A DNA stretch of 64,000 nt from Nocardia nova NBRC 15556. GTDB lineage: Bacteria > Actinomycetota > Actinomycetes > Mycobacteriales > Mycobacteriaceae. Shown piece after piece: positions 50,127 to 57,915 of this stretch. Under the pieces are notes generated by a model, which was not told the origin of the DNA, made no database searches, and saw nothing but the letters and a program-made list of their open reading frames with translations. Numbering within the stretch: position 1 is the first letter of the stretch; the number at the start of each line of letters is the position of its first letter. Location of the stretch: the NCBI RefSeq assembly GCF_001613005.1, contig NZ_BDBN01000035.1, forward strand, positions 28,153-92,152. Direction: 5' to 3'. The position numbers and the translations under genes are program-made.

Positions 50127-50687
50127 GTGGGCGACACGTTGCAGGTAGGCGAGGAACTCGGCCTGGGTCAGGCCCTTCAGGGCGGCGCGTACACGCTGAC
50201 TCTCCAAAATGACGGCAACTTGGTGCTTTCCGAGCCCGACGGCACCGTCGTGTGGGCGACCATGACCCATGAGCGGGGCGTCGAGCGCGCCGTACTGCAG
50301 GAGGACGGCAACTTCGTGCTGTACTCCGGCAGCGGGCCCGTCTGGGCCACCGATACCAACGGGCAGGCCGCCGATCATCTGGTCCTGCAATCGGACCGCA
50401 ACCTCGTCCTGTACGGCCGGGACGGCGCCTCGCTGTGGGCGTCGGGTACCAACACCGACAGCCCGATCGTGGTCGAGGAGCCGGTCGCCGCTCCGGCCGC
50501 CGAGCAGGTGCCTCCGCCGCCGGCGGCGCCGGAACCCCGCACCTACACCGTGGAGTCCGGTGACACGCTGTGGGCCATCGCGGAACGGTTCTACGGCGAC
50601 GGCAACCGCTACCTGGAGATCGCCGGGGCGAGCGGCATCGAGAATCCGGATGTCATCAACGAGGGTCAGCTGCTGACCATTCCCTGA
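50127..50687 (+). CDS. Bulb-type mannose-binding lectin with LysM domain
   Basis: 186 residues from GTG 50127, preceded by GAAAGGA. Residues about 1-110 are a beta-prism II bulb-lectin domain with three QxDxNLVLY-like sites (LQNDGNLVLSEPDG, LQEDGNFVLYSGSG, LQSDRNLVLYGRDG), the first two partly degenerate. A Pro/Ala linker follows, then a C-terminal LysM (YTVESGDTLWAIAERFYGDG, VINEGQLLTIP). No signal peptide is visible, so it may be intracellular or exported by another route. It likely binds mannose-containing envelope glycans and peptidoglycan (family knowledge). Confidence 0.88.
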   Translation: MGDTLQVGEELGLGQALQGGAYTLTLQNDGNLVLSEPDGTVVWATMTHERGVERAVLQEDGNFVLYSGSGPVWATDTNGQAADHLVLQSDRNLVLYGRDGASLWASGTNTDSPIVVEEPVAAPAAEQVPPPPAAPEPRTYTVESGDTLWAIAERFYGDGNRYLEIAGASGIENPDVINEGQLLTIP

Positions 50688-50700
50688 CCGGGAAACGACC

Positions 50701-50734
50701 GAGCGCCCCCGATGCCGCGGTATCGGGGGCGCTC
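50701..50734. terminator. Bidirectional hairpin between lectin and rpsR genes
   Basis: Stem GAGCGCCCCCGAT (50701-50713) with 50722-50734, 8-nt loop, then GTTTGT. It sits between two convergent genes and could end both. Confidence 0.85.
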
Positions 50735-50747
50735 GTTTGTCCGTTCG

Positions 50748-51002
50748 CTACCTGCTGGTGAACGGCAGCAGCGCCATCTCGCGCGCGTTCTTCACCGCGA
50801 CCGCCACCTGCCGCTGCTGCTGCGGGGTGAGTCCGGTGACGCGGCGGCTACGGATCTTGCCGCGGTCGGAGATGAACGTGCGCAGCAGGTTCACATCCTT
50901 GTAGTCGACGGTTTCGACGCCGGCCGCGATCAGCGGGTTCTTCTTGGGCCGCCGGGCCTGTTCGGCGCGGATCCGCTTCGACGGTGCTCGCTTGACTGCC
51001 AT
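50748..51002 (-). CDS. rpsR2: 30S ribosomal protein S18, zinc-independent paralogue
   Basis: 84 residues (MAVKRAPSKRIRAEQARRPKKNPLIAA...). It has no cysteine at all, unlike zinc-binding S18, marking the C-minus paralogue. The start is set by the ribosome-binding site GAAAGG, which lies 9 nt before ATG 51002; the alternative ATG 51011 is directly at the site. It is the last of four minus-strand ribosomal genes in the order L28, L33, S14, S18, the same as in mycobacterial zinc-starvation operons. Expected to be expressed under zinc limitation by Zur derepression. Confidence 0.95.
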   Translation of the reverse strand: MAVKRAPSKRIRAEQARRPKKNPLIAAGVETVDYKDVNLLRTFISDRGKIRSRRVTGLTPQQQRQVAVAVKNAREMALLPFTSR

Positions 51003-51099
51003 GTGGGCCATCCTTTCTCGGCGTGAGCTCTGGTCCTACGCTGTCGCGCGGGCGCCCCGACCGCTCCTGCCGGTTCCTTCCGACGAGATCTGCGATGGT

Positions 51100-51405
51100 C
51101 TACCAACTCGATTTGTGTACACCGGGCAGCTCCCCCCGGTGGGCCAGCTCGCGCACACGTACCCGGGATAGTCCGAACTTGCGGAGATGACCGCGGGGGC
51201 GGCCATCGGTGGCGTCCCGATTGCGCAATCGTACCGGACTGGCGTCGCGCGGCAGCCGCTGCAGCGCGAGCTGCGCTGCGGCCCGGCGATCGTCGTCGGT
51301 GGCCGGATCGCGGATCAGCTCCTTGAGCTCGGCGCGGCGTTCGGCGTAGCGGGCCACGATGTCGCGGCGTTGCTCGTTGCGCGCGATCTTGGATTTCTTC
51401 GCCAT
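51100..51405 (-). CDS. rpsN2: 30S ribosomal protein S14, zinc-independent paralogue
   Basis: 101 residues (MAKKSKIARNEQRRDIVARY), the long cysteine-free S14 type, rather than the 61-residue zinc form. The conserved core LPRDASPVRLRNRDATDGRPRG and C-terminus GHLRKFGLSRVRVRELAHRG are intact. ATG 51405 overlaps the L33 stop by one base and has GAGGAG upstream. Confidence 0.95.
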   Translation of the reverse strand: MAKKSKIARNEQRRDIVARYAERRAELKELIRDPATDDDRRAAAQLALQRLPRDASPVRLRNRDATDGRPRGHLRKFGLSRVRVRELAHRGELPGVHKSSW

Positions 51406-51572
51406 CACCGCTCCTCGCGGAATTCGACGTGCCGGCGCAGCAGCGGATCGTATTTGCGCAGCACCATGCGGTCGGGGTCGTTGCGGCGGTTCTTGCGGGT
51501 GACGTAGGTGTACCCGGTACCGGCCGTCGACCGCAGTTTCACGATGGGACGGATCTCGTTGCTGCGCGCCAT
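51405..51572 (-). CDS. rpmG: 50S ribosomal protein L33, zinc-independent paralogue
   Basis: 55 residues starting MARSNEIRPIVKLRSTAG and ending HVEFREER. It contains YTYVTRKNRRNDPDRM and LRKYDP as in L33, but no cysteine, so it is the C-minus form. It overlaps rpmB2 and rpsN2 by one base at each end (TGATG junctions), a tightly coupled operon. Short genes like this are easily missed. Confidence 0.95.
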   Translation of the reverse strand: MARSNEIRPIVKLRSTAGTGYTYVTRKNRRNDPDRMVLRKYDPLLRRHVEFREER

Positions 51573-51808
51573 CAGACCTTTTCCCCGCGACCCCGGATCC
51601 GGGCCACGACCGCTTCGATCCCGTCGCGGTCGATGGTCTTGATGCCCTTGGCCGAGACCCGCAACGTGATGCGGCGGCCCTCGCTGGGCAGGAAGTAGGT
51701 CTTGCGCTGGATGTTCGGATCCCAGCGCCGGTTGGTCCGAACGTGGGAGTGCGAGACGGACTTACCGAAGCCCGGCTTGCGGCCGGTGACCTGGCAGTGG
51801 GCCGACAT
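51572..51808 (-). CDS. rpmB2: 50S ribosomal protein L28, zinc-independent paralogue
   Basis: 78 residues (MSAHCQVTGRKPGFGKSVSH), with L28 landmarks RTNRRWDPNIQRK, LRVSAKGIKTIDRDGIEAV. Only one cysteine remains, so no CxxC zinc site. ATG 51808 has AAAGGAG upstream. First gene of the minus-strand operon; a Zur-like box lies 13 bp upstream of the start. Confidence 0.95.
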   Translation of the reverse strand: MSAHCQVTGRKPGFGKSVSHSHVRTNRRWDPNIQRKTYFLPSEGRRITLRVSAKGIKTIDRDGIEAVVARIRGRGEKV

Positions 51809-51820
51809 GGGGCTCCTTTC

Positions 51821-51835
51821 TGAAAATGATTTTCG
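51821..51835. promoter_or_regulatory. Zur-type box 1
   Basis: TGAAAATGATTTTCG, a 7-1-7 palindrome with 6 of 7 pairs matched, close to the actinobacterial Zur consensus. It lies 13 bp upstream of the rpmB2 start, over the expected promoter and leader. Confidence 0.8.
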
Positions 51836-51875
51836 ACAACGGTCGCTGCAGACTGTACCGTGAGGCTGTAGCAAA

Positions 51876-51890
51876 TGAAAATCGTTATCG
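51876..51890. promoter_or_regulatory. Zur-type box 2
   Basis: TGAAAATCGTTATCG resembles box 1 in its left half (TGAAAAT) and is partly palindromic. It lies 12 bp upstream of the mrf start, giving each divergent operon its own Zur-like site. Confidence 0.6.
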
Positions 51891-51902
51891 AAAGGGGTTC
51901 CG

Positions 51903-53207
51903 GTGCTGTCACATCCCGACCGCCGCACGCCCGTCGTGCTGCTGGCGGGCTTCCAGGGGCCGGTCGCGGACGGCATGGACCACATCGCACAACTGCTGGG
52001 CGCGGCGCCCGGCACGGTCGTCGTGCGACACGATCTGAGTTCGCTGCGGGAAGGCGTGGTGCGTCGCCGGGTGCGCCTCGACGGCCGGGAGACCGCGAGC
52101 GTGCACGAACTCGCGCACGGCTGCGTCTCCTGCACCCTGCGCGCCGATCTGCTGCCGCTGCTGTGCCGGTTGGCGGCCCGGGATTCGGTGCGCCGCATCG
52201 TGATCGCGCTCGACCCGGCCTTCGAGGCGGAAGCCGTATGCCACGCGATCGACACCGTACCCGTGGTCGGCCTGGTGGGCCGCGTGGACGGCCCTGCCGG
52301 TCGCGATGTGCGGATCGAGGCGGTGGTCACCGGCCTCGATGCGCGCAGCTGGCCGGCGGACGCGCTGAGTGACGAGACCGTCGACGAACGGGCGGGAGGG
52401 CCTGGGGACGACGATCGAACCGTGGCGCAGCTCGCCGTCGGACAGGTCGAATTCGCCGATGCGCTGGTGGTTTTCGCGGCCGATCAGGTGAGCGACGCGG
52501 AGCGCGACGTGGTGCGGGCGGTCGTGGATCGGCTGGTGCCCCGGGCTCCGTCGATCTGGGCCGGTGACGGGCGCGACATCGCCGCGGCGCGCATCGAGAT
52601 GCTACTCGACCGCATTCCCGCCGATTCCCGGCGCGGCCGCGTCTTCGACGCACATGCGCCGCTGTTGCGTGGCCGGCCGCCGCTGGTGGAGGAACACGGT
52701 GTGGCGTTGATCGAATTCGCCACCGCTCGCCCATTTCATCCGAGCCGCCTGCACGAAGCGCTGGATATGCTCTTCGAGGGTGTGATCACCGCGCGCGGGC
52801 GGATATGGCTGGCGACTCAGCCCGAGCGTGTGGTGTGGCTGGAATCCGCCGGTGGCGGATTGCGGGTCGGCGACGCGGGACGGTGGCTCGCGGCGATGAG
52901 TCCCGCGGAACTGGCGTGTGTCGACCCCGATCGGCGCGCGCTGGCGGCACTGCGCTGGGACGAGGATTTCGGGGACCGTGACATCTCGCTGGTGATCCTC
53001 ACCTGCGGCGCCGATGCGGACGAGATCCGTACCGCGCTGCACTGGGCCTTGCTCGACGAGGGCGAGATGATCCTGCTGCGCAATGCGCCGGATCTGGTCG
53101 CGCACTGGGCCGATCCGTTCGGCGAATTCCACGAGGACCCTTGCGAGACAACACAATCCGACAACTCGAGCGGCCGCGGTGTCGATTCCCGGCCGAATGA
53201 AAGGTAG
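51903..53207 (+). CDS. mrf: Mrf-like CobW-family protein, ribosome hibernation factor
   Basis: 434 residues similar to M. tuberculosis Rv0106 and M. smegmatis Mrf, which recruits the hibernation factor MPY to zinc-free ribosomes. Conserved blocks: HGCVSCTLRADLLPLLCRL (CVSC metal site at about 75-78), VAQLAVGQVEFADALVVF, ARPFHPSRLHEALDMLFEG, VVWLESAGGGLRVGDAG, and PFGEFHEDPC. The N-terminal P-loop of true CobW GTPases is absent (LLAGFQGPVADG instead of GxxGxGKT), as in Rv0106. It starts at GTG or ATG near 51903 behind AAAGGGG and heads an operon with L31 and L32. Confidence 0.93.
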   Translation: MLSHPDRRTPVVLLAGFQGPVADGMDHIAQLLGAAPGTVVVRHDLSSLREGVVRRRVRLDGRETASVHELAHGCVSCTLRADLLPLLCRLAARDSVRRIVIALDPAFEAEAVCHAIDTVPVVGLVGRVDGPAGRDVRIEAVVTGLDARSWPADALSDETVDERAGGPGDDDRTVAQLAVGQVEFADALVVFAADQVSDAERDVVRAVVDRLVPRAPSIWAGDGRDIAAARIEMLLDRIPADSRRGRVFDAHAPLLRGRPPLVEEHGVALIEFATARPFHPSRLHEALDMLFEGVITARGRIWLATQPERVVWLESAGGGLRVGDAGRWLAAMSPAELACVDPDRRALAALRWDEDFGDRDISLVILTCGADADEIRTALHWALLDEGEMILLRNAPDLVAHWADPFGEFHEDPCETTQSDNSSGRGVDSRPNER

Positions 53208-53211
53208 GGCG

Positions 53212-53490
53212 ATGAAATCAGGGATTCACCCGGAGTACCACCCGGTGGTCTTCGAGGATGTGAGCACCGGCACACGCTTCCTCACTCGTTCGACGGCGAC
53301 GAGCGTCCGCACCGTCGAATGGTCCGACGGCAACAGCTATCCGCTGATCACCGTCGATGTCACCGCGGATTCCCACCCGTTCTGGACCGGCGCGCACCGC
53401 GTCCTCGACACCCAGGGCCGGGTGGAGAAATTCGAACGCAAATACGGCAGGCGCACACCGCGTCCCGACTCGGTGCGCGGGGAGAACTGA
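53212..53490 (+). CDS. rpmE2: 50S ribosomal protein L31 type B
   Basis: 92 residues, cysteine-free, with MKSGIHPEYHPVVFEDVSTG and SHPFWTGAHRVLDTQGRVEKF, the standard L31B features. ATG 53212 is 4 bp after the mrf stop, with AAGGTAGGG upstream. The C-terminal extension (GRRTPRPDS) is usual for the family. Confidence 0.97.
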   Translation: MKSGIHPEYHPVVFEDVSTGTRFLTRSTATSVRTVEWSDGNSYPLITVDVTADSHPFWTGAHRVLDTQGRVEKFERKYGRRTPRPDSVRGEN

Positions 53491-53491
53491 T

Positions 53492-53665
53492 ATGGCGGTC
53501 CCGAAGCGACGCCTGTCGCGCGCCAATACCCACAGCCGGCGTTCGAATTGGAAGGCGACTGCTCCCGACCTGGTGCCGGTGAGTGTCGGGGGTGTCGTCC
53601 ACAAGGTCCCGCGCCGGTTGGTCGCGGCCGTCCGGCGTGGGCTGGTCGACCCGAAGCGGCTGTAG
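53492..53665 (+). CDS. rpmF2: 50S ribosomal protein L32, zinc-independent
   Basis: 57 residues (MAVPKRRLSRANTHSRRSNW), the L32 N-terminus intact but with no cysteine. ATG 53492 is one base after the rpmE2 stop with GGAG upstream. Last gene of the mrf-rpmE2-rpmF2 operon. Confidence 0.95.
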   Translation: MAVPKRRLSRANTHSRRSNWKATAPDLVPVSVGGVVHKVPRRLVAAVRRGLVDPKRL

Positions 53666-53886
53666 GACACACGTTTCGATCAGTCGATGGTTTGTATCAT
53701 TTGCCTGAATCGAGCGATCACTTGGTTATCGAACAAACCGGAGTCAGCGGGGATATCGTCGCCGCTGGGCTTGCGATGTGGTAGCTGGAACGTGAATCGG
53801 CAACTGCTGGTTGGTTTTTGGCGTCGGAAAAAGTCCGGTGGAAACGCTGCCTTCCGAGGCCGATGCCGGTACCCTCGTGGCTGAGG

Positions 53887-53916
53887 GCGGGTTCTCCTGG
53901 TGACAGGAGAACCCGC
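53887..53916. terminator. Hairpin between rpmF2 and the convergent hypothetical gene
   Basis: 12-bp perfect stem (53887-53898 with 53905-53916) and a 6-nt loop. Between convergent genes, so either or both may use it. Confidence 0.8.
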
Positions 53917-53938
53917 TCATCGCCACTTTCGGGGCCTT

Positions 53939-54565
53939 TCACCCCTGTCGTTCGAAAGAGGGCGGCGCTTCGAGGGCTCGTTGCCCGGGCTGTGGAGCCT
54001 CGTCCGGCTTCGGTCGCAGCGCGTCGAGCAGTGACTCCCAGCGCGCGATCTGCTCGCCGATTACCGCCGCCGGATTCTCCAGCAGGGCGGCCACCAGCGA
54101 CAGCGGCCACGGCAATTCGGCCGGCGGCGGCGTCTGTCCGGTCAGTTCCAGCACGGTCGTCTCCAGGTCGGCGATCTCGGTGCGCAGCTCGCCGATCTGC
54201 CGTAGCGCGGCACCCAGCGCCTCGACGACCGTCCGCTCCGAAATGGCGCCGCCGTCCGTGCCATCGTCGTCGCCCAGCTGGGGCCAGCCCGCCAAACCGG
54301 GGCCACGCAGCTGAACCTGTACATCGCGCAACATCGCTTCCTGCTCCGGAGTCACATCCGGTACCTCTCTCATCGCTTCCGCGGCGGGCCGAATTGCCTG
54401 CTCCACACTGTAATTCGCGGAGCCCCTCCCGTGCATCGAGACCGGGGCGCCCATGCCGTGGGGCGACGGTTCCGGCGTGGCCGTGAGGGGTGCGGACGCC
54501 ACCGCGATTCGGAGGTGGAAGAGGCCGGTTCGCGGGCGGCTGCACATTTGCCAACTGGTGCTCAT
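53939..54565 (-). CDS. Hypothetical protein
   Basis: Up to 208 residues from ATG 54565; internal starts at 54454 or 54436 are equally possible because no ribosome-binding site stands out. The central part is helical (VVEALGAALRQIGELRTEIADLETTVLELTG), with a possible coiled coil at about residues 115-145, then a Pro-rich C-terminus. No signal peptide or membrane segment. I do not recognise a family. Confidence 0.5.
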   Translation of the reverse strand: MSTSWQMCSRPRTGLFHLRIAVASAPLTATPEPSPHGMGAPVSMHGRGSANYSVEQAIRPAAEAMREVPDVTPEQEAMLRDVQVQLRGPGLAGWPQLGDDDGTDGGAISERTVVEALGAALRQIGELRTEIADLETTVLELTGQTPPPAELPWPLSLVAALLENPAAVIGEQIARWESLLDALRPKPDEAPQPGQRALEAPPSFERQG

Positions 54566-54745
54566 CGGCCCGAAAATGTCCGAATTTTCAGCTTCTTAAC
54601 ATTCCTGGCATCTTCTTGGCGGCTTATTAACGGCCTTTGTTACGTGTTCGTAATGGGGTCACGACAGCCTGTCTAAGGGTTTCGATTTCGAGCTCAGGCG
54701 CCAGGGTATCGGCGCCGCAAACTGCTGAAGAAAGTGTATGAGGGA

Positions 54746-55396
54746 ATGAAGCTCAGGAAGTTCGCCGCAACATCGGCTCTGGTCATCGCTGCTCTTGGGA
54801 TCTCCACAGGCACCGCATTCGCAGCCCCCGCTCCGGCCGCCAACCCCGATATTCATTACACGGCAAACGTTGTCGACAAATCCGTCGTGGTGAAGACCGA
54901 CGCCGGATCGCTGACGACCGAAGGCAACGAGTTCCAGGTTCGCGACAACCAGGGCAAGGTAGTAGCCGGATTTCCGCTGAGCTATCAGCACGACGGTCTG
55001 GAGTACCCGATCGCCGCGCAGATCGACGGCAATCAGGCCACGCTGGTCCCGAGCACCGACCGCGCTGCCGCCCACCCGGCGCAGATGCTGCACGACGTGG
55101 CCAGCCGTTCGGATCTCGACGCGGCCAACCAGAGCGCGATCAACGAGCTCGGTATCGCCACCAGCATCGGCACCCTCGTCGGCACCGCGATCGGCCTGGC
55201 CGGCGGCTGCGTGCTCGGCGCTGTCCTCGGCACCCCGTTCCTGGTCGTTCCGGGCTGGATCGGCGGCTGCCTGACCGGTGCCGCCCTGGGCGCCCCGCTG
55301 GGTGCCGCGGCCGGTCTGGTCGGCGTCGGCGGTATCTCCGGCGTGCTGGTCGCGATCGAGTACTTCAACCGGATCAACGCGCCCGCCGAATCGTAA
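54746..55396 (+). CDS. Secreted hypothetical protein
   Basis: About 216 residues from ATG 54746 (or 220 from GTG 54734). A clear signal peptide (MKLRKFAATSALVIAALGISTGTAFA) with cleavage after AFA. The mature part has a beta-rich domain (VVVKTDAGSLTTEGNEFQVRD, AGFPLSYQHDGLEYPIAAQ) followed by a long Gly/Ala/Leu hydrophobic region (about 140-205) that could insert in a membrane. This pattern is common in Nocardia exported proteins; function unknown. A terminator follows. Confidence 0.8.
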   Translation: MKLRKFAATSALVIAALGISTGTAFAAPAPAANPDIHYTANVVDKSVVVKTDAGSLTTEGNEFQVRDNQGKVVAGFPLSYQHDGLEYPIAAQIDGNQATLVPSTDRAAAHPAQMLHDVASRSDLDAANQSAINELGIATSIGTLVGTAIGLAGGCVLGAVLGTPFLVVPGWIGGCLTGAALGAPLGAAAGLVGVGGISGVLVAIEYFNRINAPAES

Positions 55397-55414
55397 TCTC
55401 GGACAGCGCAACGC

Positions 55415-55446
55415 AATCGGGGCGGGCCCTACGGCCCGCCCCGATT
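55415..55446 (+). terminator. Hairpin terminator after the secreted protein gene
   Basis: Perfect 14-bp stem AATCGGGGCGGGCC (55415-55428) with 55433-55446 and a 4-nt loop, followed by a pyrimidine run (CTCGTCTG). It begins 18 bp past the stop. Confidence 0.9.
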
Positions 55447-55495
55447 CTCGTCTGTGTGCGGCTCGGCCCCGTCCGGCCGGCCGGCGCGGAGGGGT

Positions 55496-56323
55496 TCAGC
55501 CCACCGGTTGCGGCGTCCGTCCCGCGGGCCGCGCCTTGGCGGCCGGCGACGCGGTCTGCCCGGCAGTGGAATTCGCCGCCTGAGCCAGTTGCCGCGAGCG
55601 GGTGGTGCCGGTGCGGTCGGGTGCGACCAGGACCGCGGTGATCGGTACCGCGAGCGACAGCGTGCCCACCACGAAGACCGGGACGAAGAGGGTGAACAGA
55701 TCGTCGCCGCCGGGTTGGCCGACCGCGGTGTCGAGATGGACGTGTACCCCGGCCTGACCGAGGTAGTGCACAGCGGTGACCGCCACCGCGTACAGCACGG
55801 CCGCACCGGCCAGGGGTAGCATCGCGGCGAAACGCGTGGTGGCCCAGAGCAAACCGATCGAGGCCACGATGGCCAGCGCTCCCGCCGCCAGCGACATCCA
55901 GATGTTCACATCGACCGATCCCTGCACTCGGATCGCGCCCATGGCGAGCAGATGCATGATCCCGATGCCGAGGCCCATCACCACGCCGCCGGTGATCACC
56001 CGCACGATCGTGCTCACCTTGCCCGTGATCACCAGTCCCGCCAGGACCCCCGCCACCGCGACGACCGTCGCTACGACCATCCGGGTGATGTCGTAACGGA
56101 TCTCACCGGTCGACACCCCGATGCCGAGCATGGTGACGTAGACCGCCAGCCAGGTGCCGACGCCGCCGATGGACACTGCCGCCGCGGTGAGCCACACCAT
56201 CCGGAACCGCGCGGTGACCGAGAGCGTCGACTGGCGAACACACGCCAGTCCTACGACCGCGCCGGCCGCGGAAACCCCGAGTGCCAGGCCCAGCACCCAG
56301 TACCCCATGGTGAAGTAGTTCAT
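55496..56323 (-). CDS. MHYT-domain integral membrane protein
   Basis: 275 residues with seven hydrophobic segments. MHYT-type motifs are seen in GIMHLLAMGAIRVQ and TAVHYLGQAGVHV; the first of the usual three is degenerate (VYVTMLGIGV). MHYT domains are predicted to bind a metal and sense a gas such as O2, CO or NO. The C-terminal 45 residues are a cytoplasmic Ala/Pro/Gln tail. It sits 23 bp downstream of the conservon GTPase gene, so it may be part of that operon. Confidence 0.88.
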   Translation of the reverse strand: MNYFTMGYWVLGLALGVSAAGAVVGLACVRQSTLSVTARFRMVWLTAAAVSIGGVGTWLAVYVTMLGIGVSTGEIRYDITRMVVATVVAVAGVLAGLVITGKVSTIVRVITGGVVMGLGIGIMHLLAMGAIRVQGSVDVNIWMSLAAGALAIVASIGLLWATTRFAAMLPLAGAAVLYAVAVTAVHYLGQAGVHVHLDTAVGQPGGDDLFTLFVPVFVVGTLSLAVPITAVLVAPDRTGTTRSRQLAQAANSTAGQTASPAAKARPAGRTPQPVG

Positions 56324-56346
56324 CGCTTCCCCTCCGCTCGCACCGC

Positions 56347-57141
56347 TCAGCTCTGTCCCACCGTCGCGTGGGTGGCGGTCAACCGCTGAATCGCGTATTC
56401 GGTGACCGCGGCGAGCGCCCGCCGCACCTCCCCGGCGTCACGGGCGTCGATGTCGACCACCGGCACACCCTCGCGGATCGACAGCGCCTCACGCAGTTCG
56501 GCGACCGGGAAACGCGGTGCGCTCGGAAATCTGTTGACGGCCACCAGGAACGGGAGCCCGCGCGCCTCGAAGAAGTCGACCGCGGCGAAGCTGTCCTCGA
56601 TCCGGCGCGTGTCGACCAGCACGACGGCGCCGATCGCACCGCGGATCAGGTCGTCCCACATGAACCAGAATCGGCGCTGTCCGGGCGTGCCGAACAGGTA
56701 CAGCGTCAGATTGCCGGGCAAGATGATGCGGCCGAAATCCATGGCCACCGTGGTGGTTTCCTTGCCCGGGGTGGCGGACAGGTCGTCGATACCGTCGGAT
56801 ACGCCGGTCACCATGGCCTCGGTGCGCAGCGGCACGATCTCCGAGACCGCACCGACGAAGGTGGTCTTCCCGGCGCCGAACCCGCCCGCGACCACGATCT
56901 TGGTCGAGGCGGTGCGGCTGTCGAGCTCCGGGTGGGGCGGCGTCGGAGCCGTCGAGTTCTGAAAGTGCATGGGGGGATTCTGGTATGGAAGCGGCGGTTG
57001 TGGGTGTGAGCCGGGGGAATTGGCTCCGGGCTGAGCGATCTGCGAAGAATTCGTCTGCGGTAGCGGCGGATAACGCTCGGCAGTCGAGGGCGCCGCGGCG
57101 TTCTGGGGCGGTGCCGTGGTGTCAAAGGGCACGGAGTCCAC
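56347..57141 (-). CDS. Conservon GTP-binding protein (CvnD-type)
   Basis: 264 residues. A 75-residue Pro/Gln-rich N-terminus is followed by a small GTPase domain with P-loop GGFGAGKTT (about residue 86), the DxxG-region replaced by FGTPGQRRF, and NRFPSAPRFP in the N/TKxD position. This is the ATP/GTP-binding CvnD class that works with a sensor kinase, a roadblock and a DUF742 protein in actinobacteria. It overlaps the DUF742 gene by 20 bp. Confidence 0.93.
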   Translation of the reverse strand: MDSVPFDTTAPPQNAAAPSTAERYPPLPQTNSSQIAQPGANSPGSHPQPPLPYQNPPMHFQNSTAPTPPHPELDSRTASTKIVVAGGFGAGKTTFVGAVSEIVPLRTEAMVTGVSDGIDDLSATPGKETTTVAMDFGRIILPGNLTLYLFGTPGQRRFWFMWDDLIRGAIGAVVLVDTRRIEDSFAAVDFFEARGLPFLVAVNRFPSAPRFPVAELREALSIREGVPVVDIDARDAGEVRRALAAVTEYAIQRLTATHATVGQS

Positions 57142-57496
57142 GCAGGGTCCTCTCCATCAGGGATCGCCGCTCGTCGAAACTGGCGTCCTCGCTGAGCGTG
57201 GTGTGCACCCGGAGGGTTCCGGCCACCACGAGGTCGCCGATCACCACCCGGATCATGCCCAGGGGACGTTGCAGATGGGCGGCGATTTCGGCGACCGAGA
57301 GCCGACCCGCGCCCAGACGCAGAATATCTGTTCGAATATCGCCTGCGGGCCAATCGAATTGATTGGCGTAGGGCAGTGTTTCCACGACGGCCTCGAGGGG
57401 CAGTTCGACCGCGGGCTCGGTGCGCCCAGCGGTCAGCGCATAAGGACGGACGCGTGTGGTTGGCCGGCCGGACCCGGCTCCGAACGAGCTGGACAT
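57122..57496 (-). CDS. DUF742 protein (CvnC-type)
   Basis: 124 residues from ATG 57496 (MSSSFGAGSGRPTTRVRPYAL). The family core is clear: RPYALTAGRT near the start, LSVAEIAAHLQRPLGMIRVVIGDLVVAG (a winged-helix-like region) and ERRSLMERTLRGLRAL at the end. It lies 8 bp after the roadblock gene and overlaps the GTPase gene. Confidence 0.94.
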   Translation of the reverse strand: MSSSFGAGSGRPTTRVRPYALTAGRTEPAVELPLEAVVETLPYANQFDWPAGDIRTDILRLGAGRLSVAEIAAHLQRPLGMIRVVIGDLVVAGTLRVHTTLSEDASFDERRSLMERTLRGLRAL

Positions 57497-57504
57497 CGCA
57501 ATCG

Positions 57505-57915
57505 TCAGACCGCCGAACGGGCCGTGGCTTGCACGACCGATCCGACTCGATCGACGAGCAGGGCCATCTCGTAACCGATGCGGCCGATGTCGTGCTGCTT
57601 GTTGGCCAGCACCGCCAGGTGCGAGCCGTTGCCGACGCTCATCACCAGCAGGTAGCCGCGCTGCATGTCGACGATCGACTGCATCACCTTGCCGCCGTTG
57701 AACAATTGCGCCGCCCCCGCCGACAGACTCGCCAGACCGGCGGTCACCGCGGAGAGCTGTTCGGCGCGATCGGACGGGAGATGCGGGCTGGTCGCCTGGA
57801 GCAGGCCGTCGGCCGACACGAGCACCGCGTGCGAGACTCCAGGCACCTCTCTGGTGAAGCGGGTGACGAGCCAGTTCATATTCTCGTCTGTGGTGTTCTG
57901 CGCAGTGTCGGTCAT
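57505..57915 (-). CDS. Roadblock/LC7 domain protein (CvnB-type)
   Basis: 136 residues from ATG 57915 (MTDTAQNTTDENMNWLVTRF). Roadblock core: GVSHAVLVSADGLLQATS, VTAGLASLSAGAAQLFNGG, and GYLLVMSVGNGSHLAVLA. Probably a GTPase-activating or scaffold partner of the CvnD protein. ATG overlaps the kinase stop by 4 nt (ATGA). Confidence 0.95.
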   Translation of the reverse strand: MTDTAQNTTDENMNWLVTRFTREVPGVSHAVLVSADGLLQATSPHLPSDRAEQLSAVTAGLASLSAGAAQLFNGGKVMQSIVDMQRGYLLVMSVGNGSHLAVLANKQHDIGRIGYEMALLVDRVGSVVQATARSAV

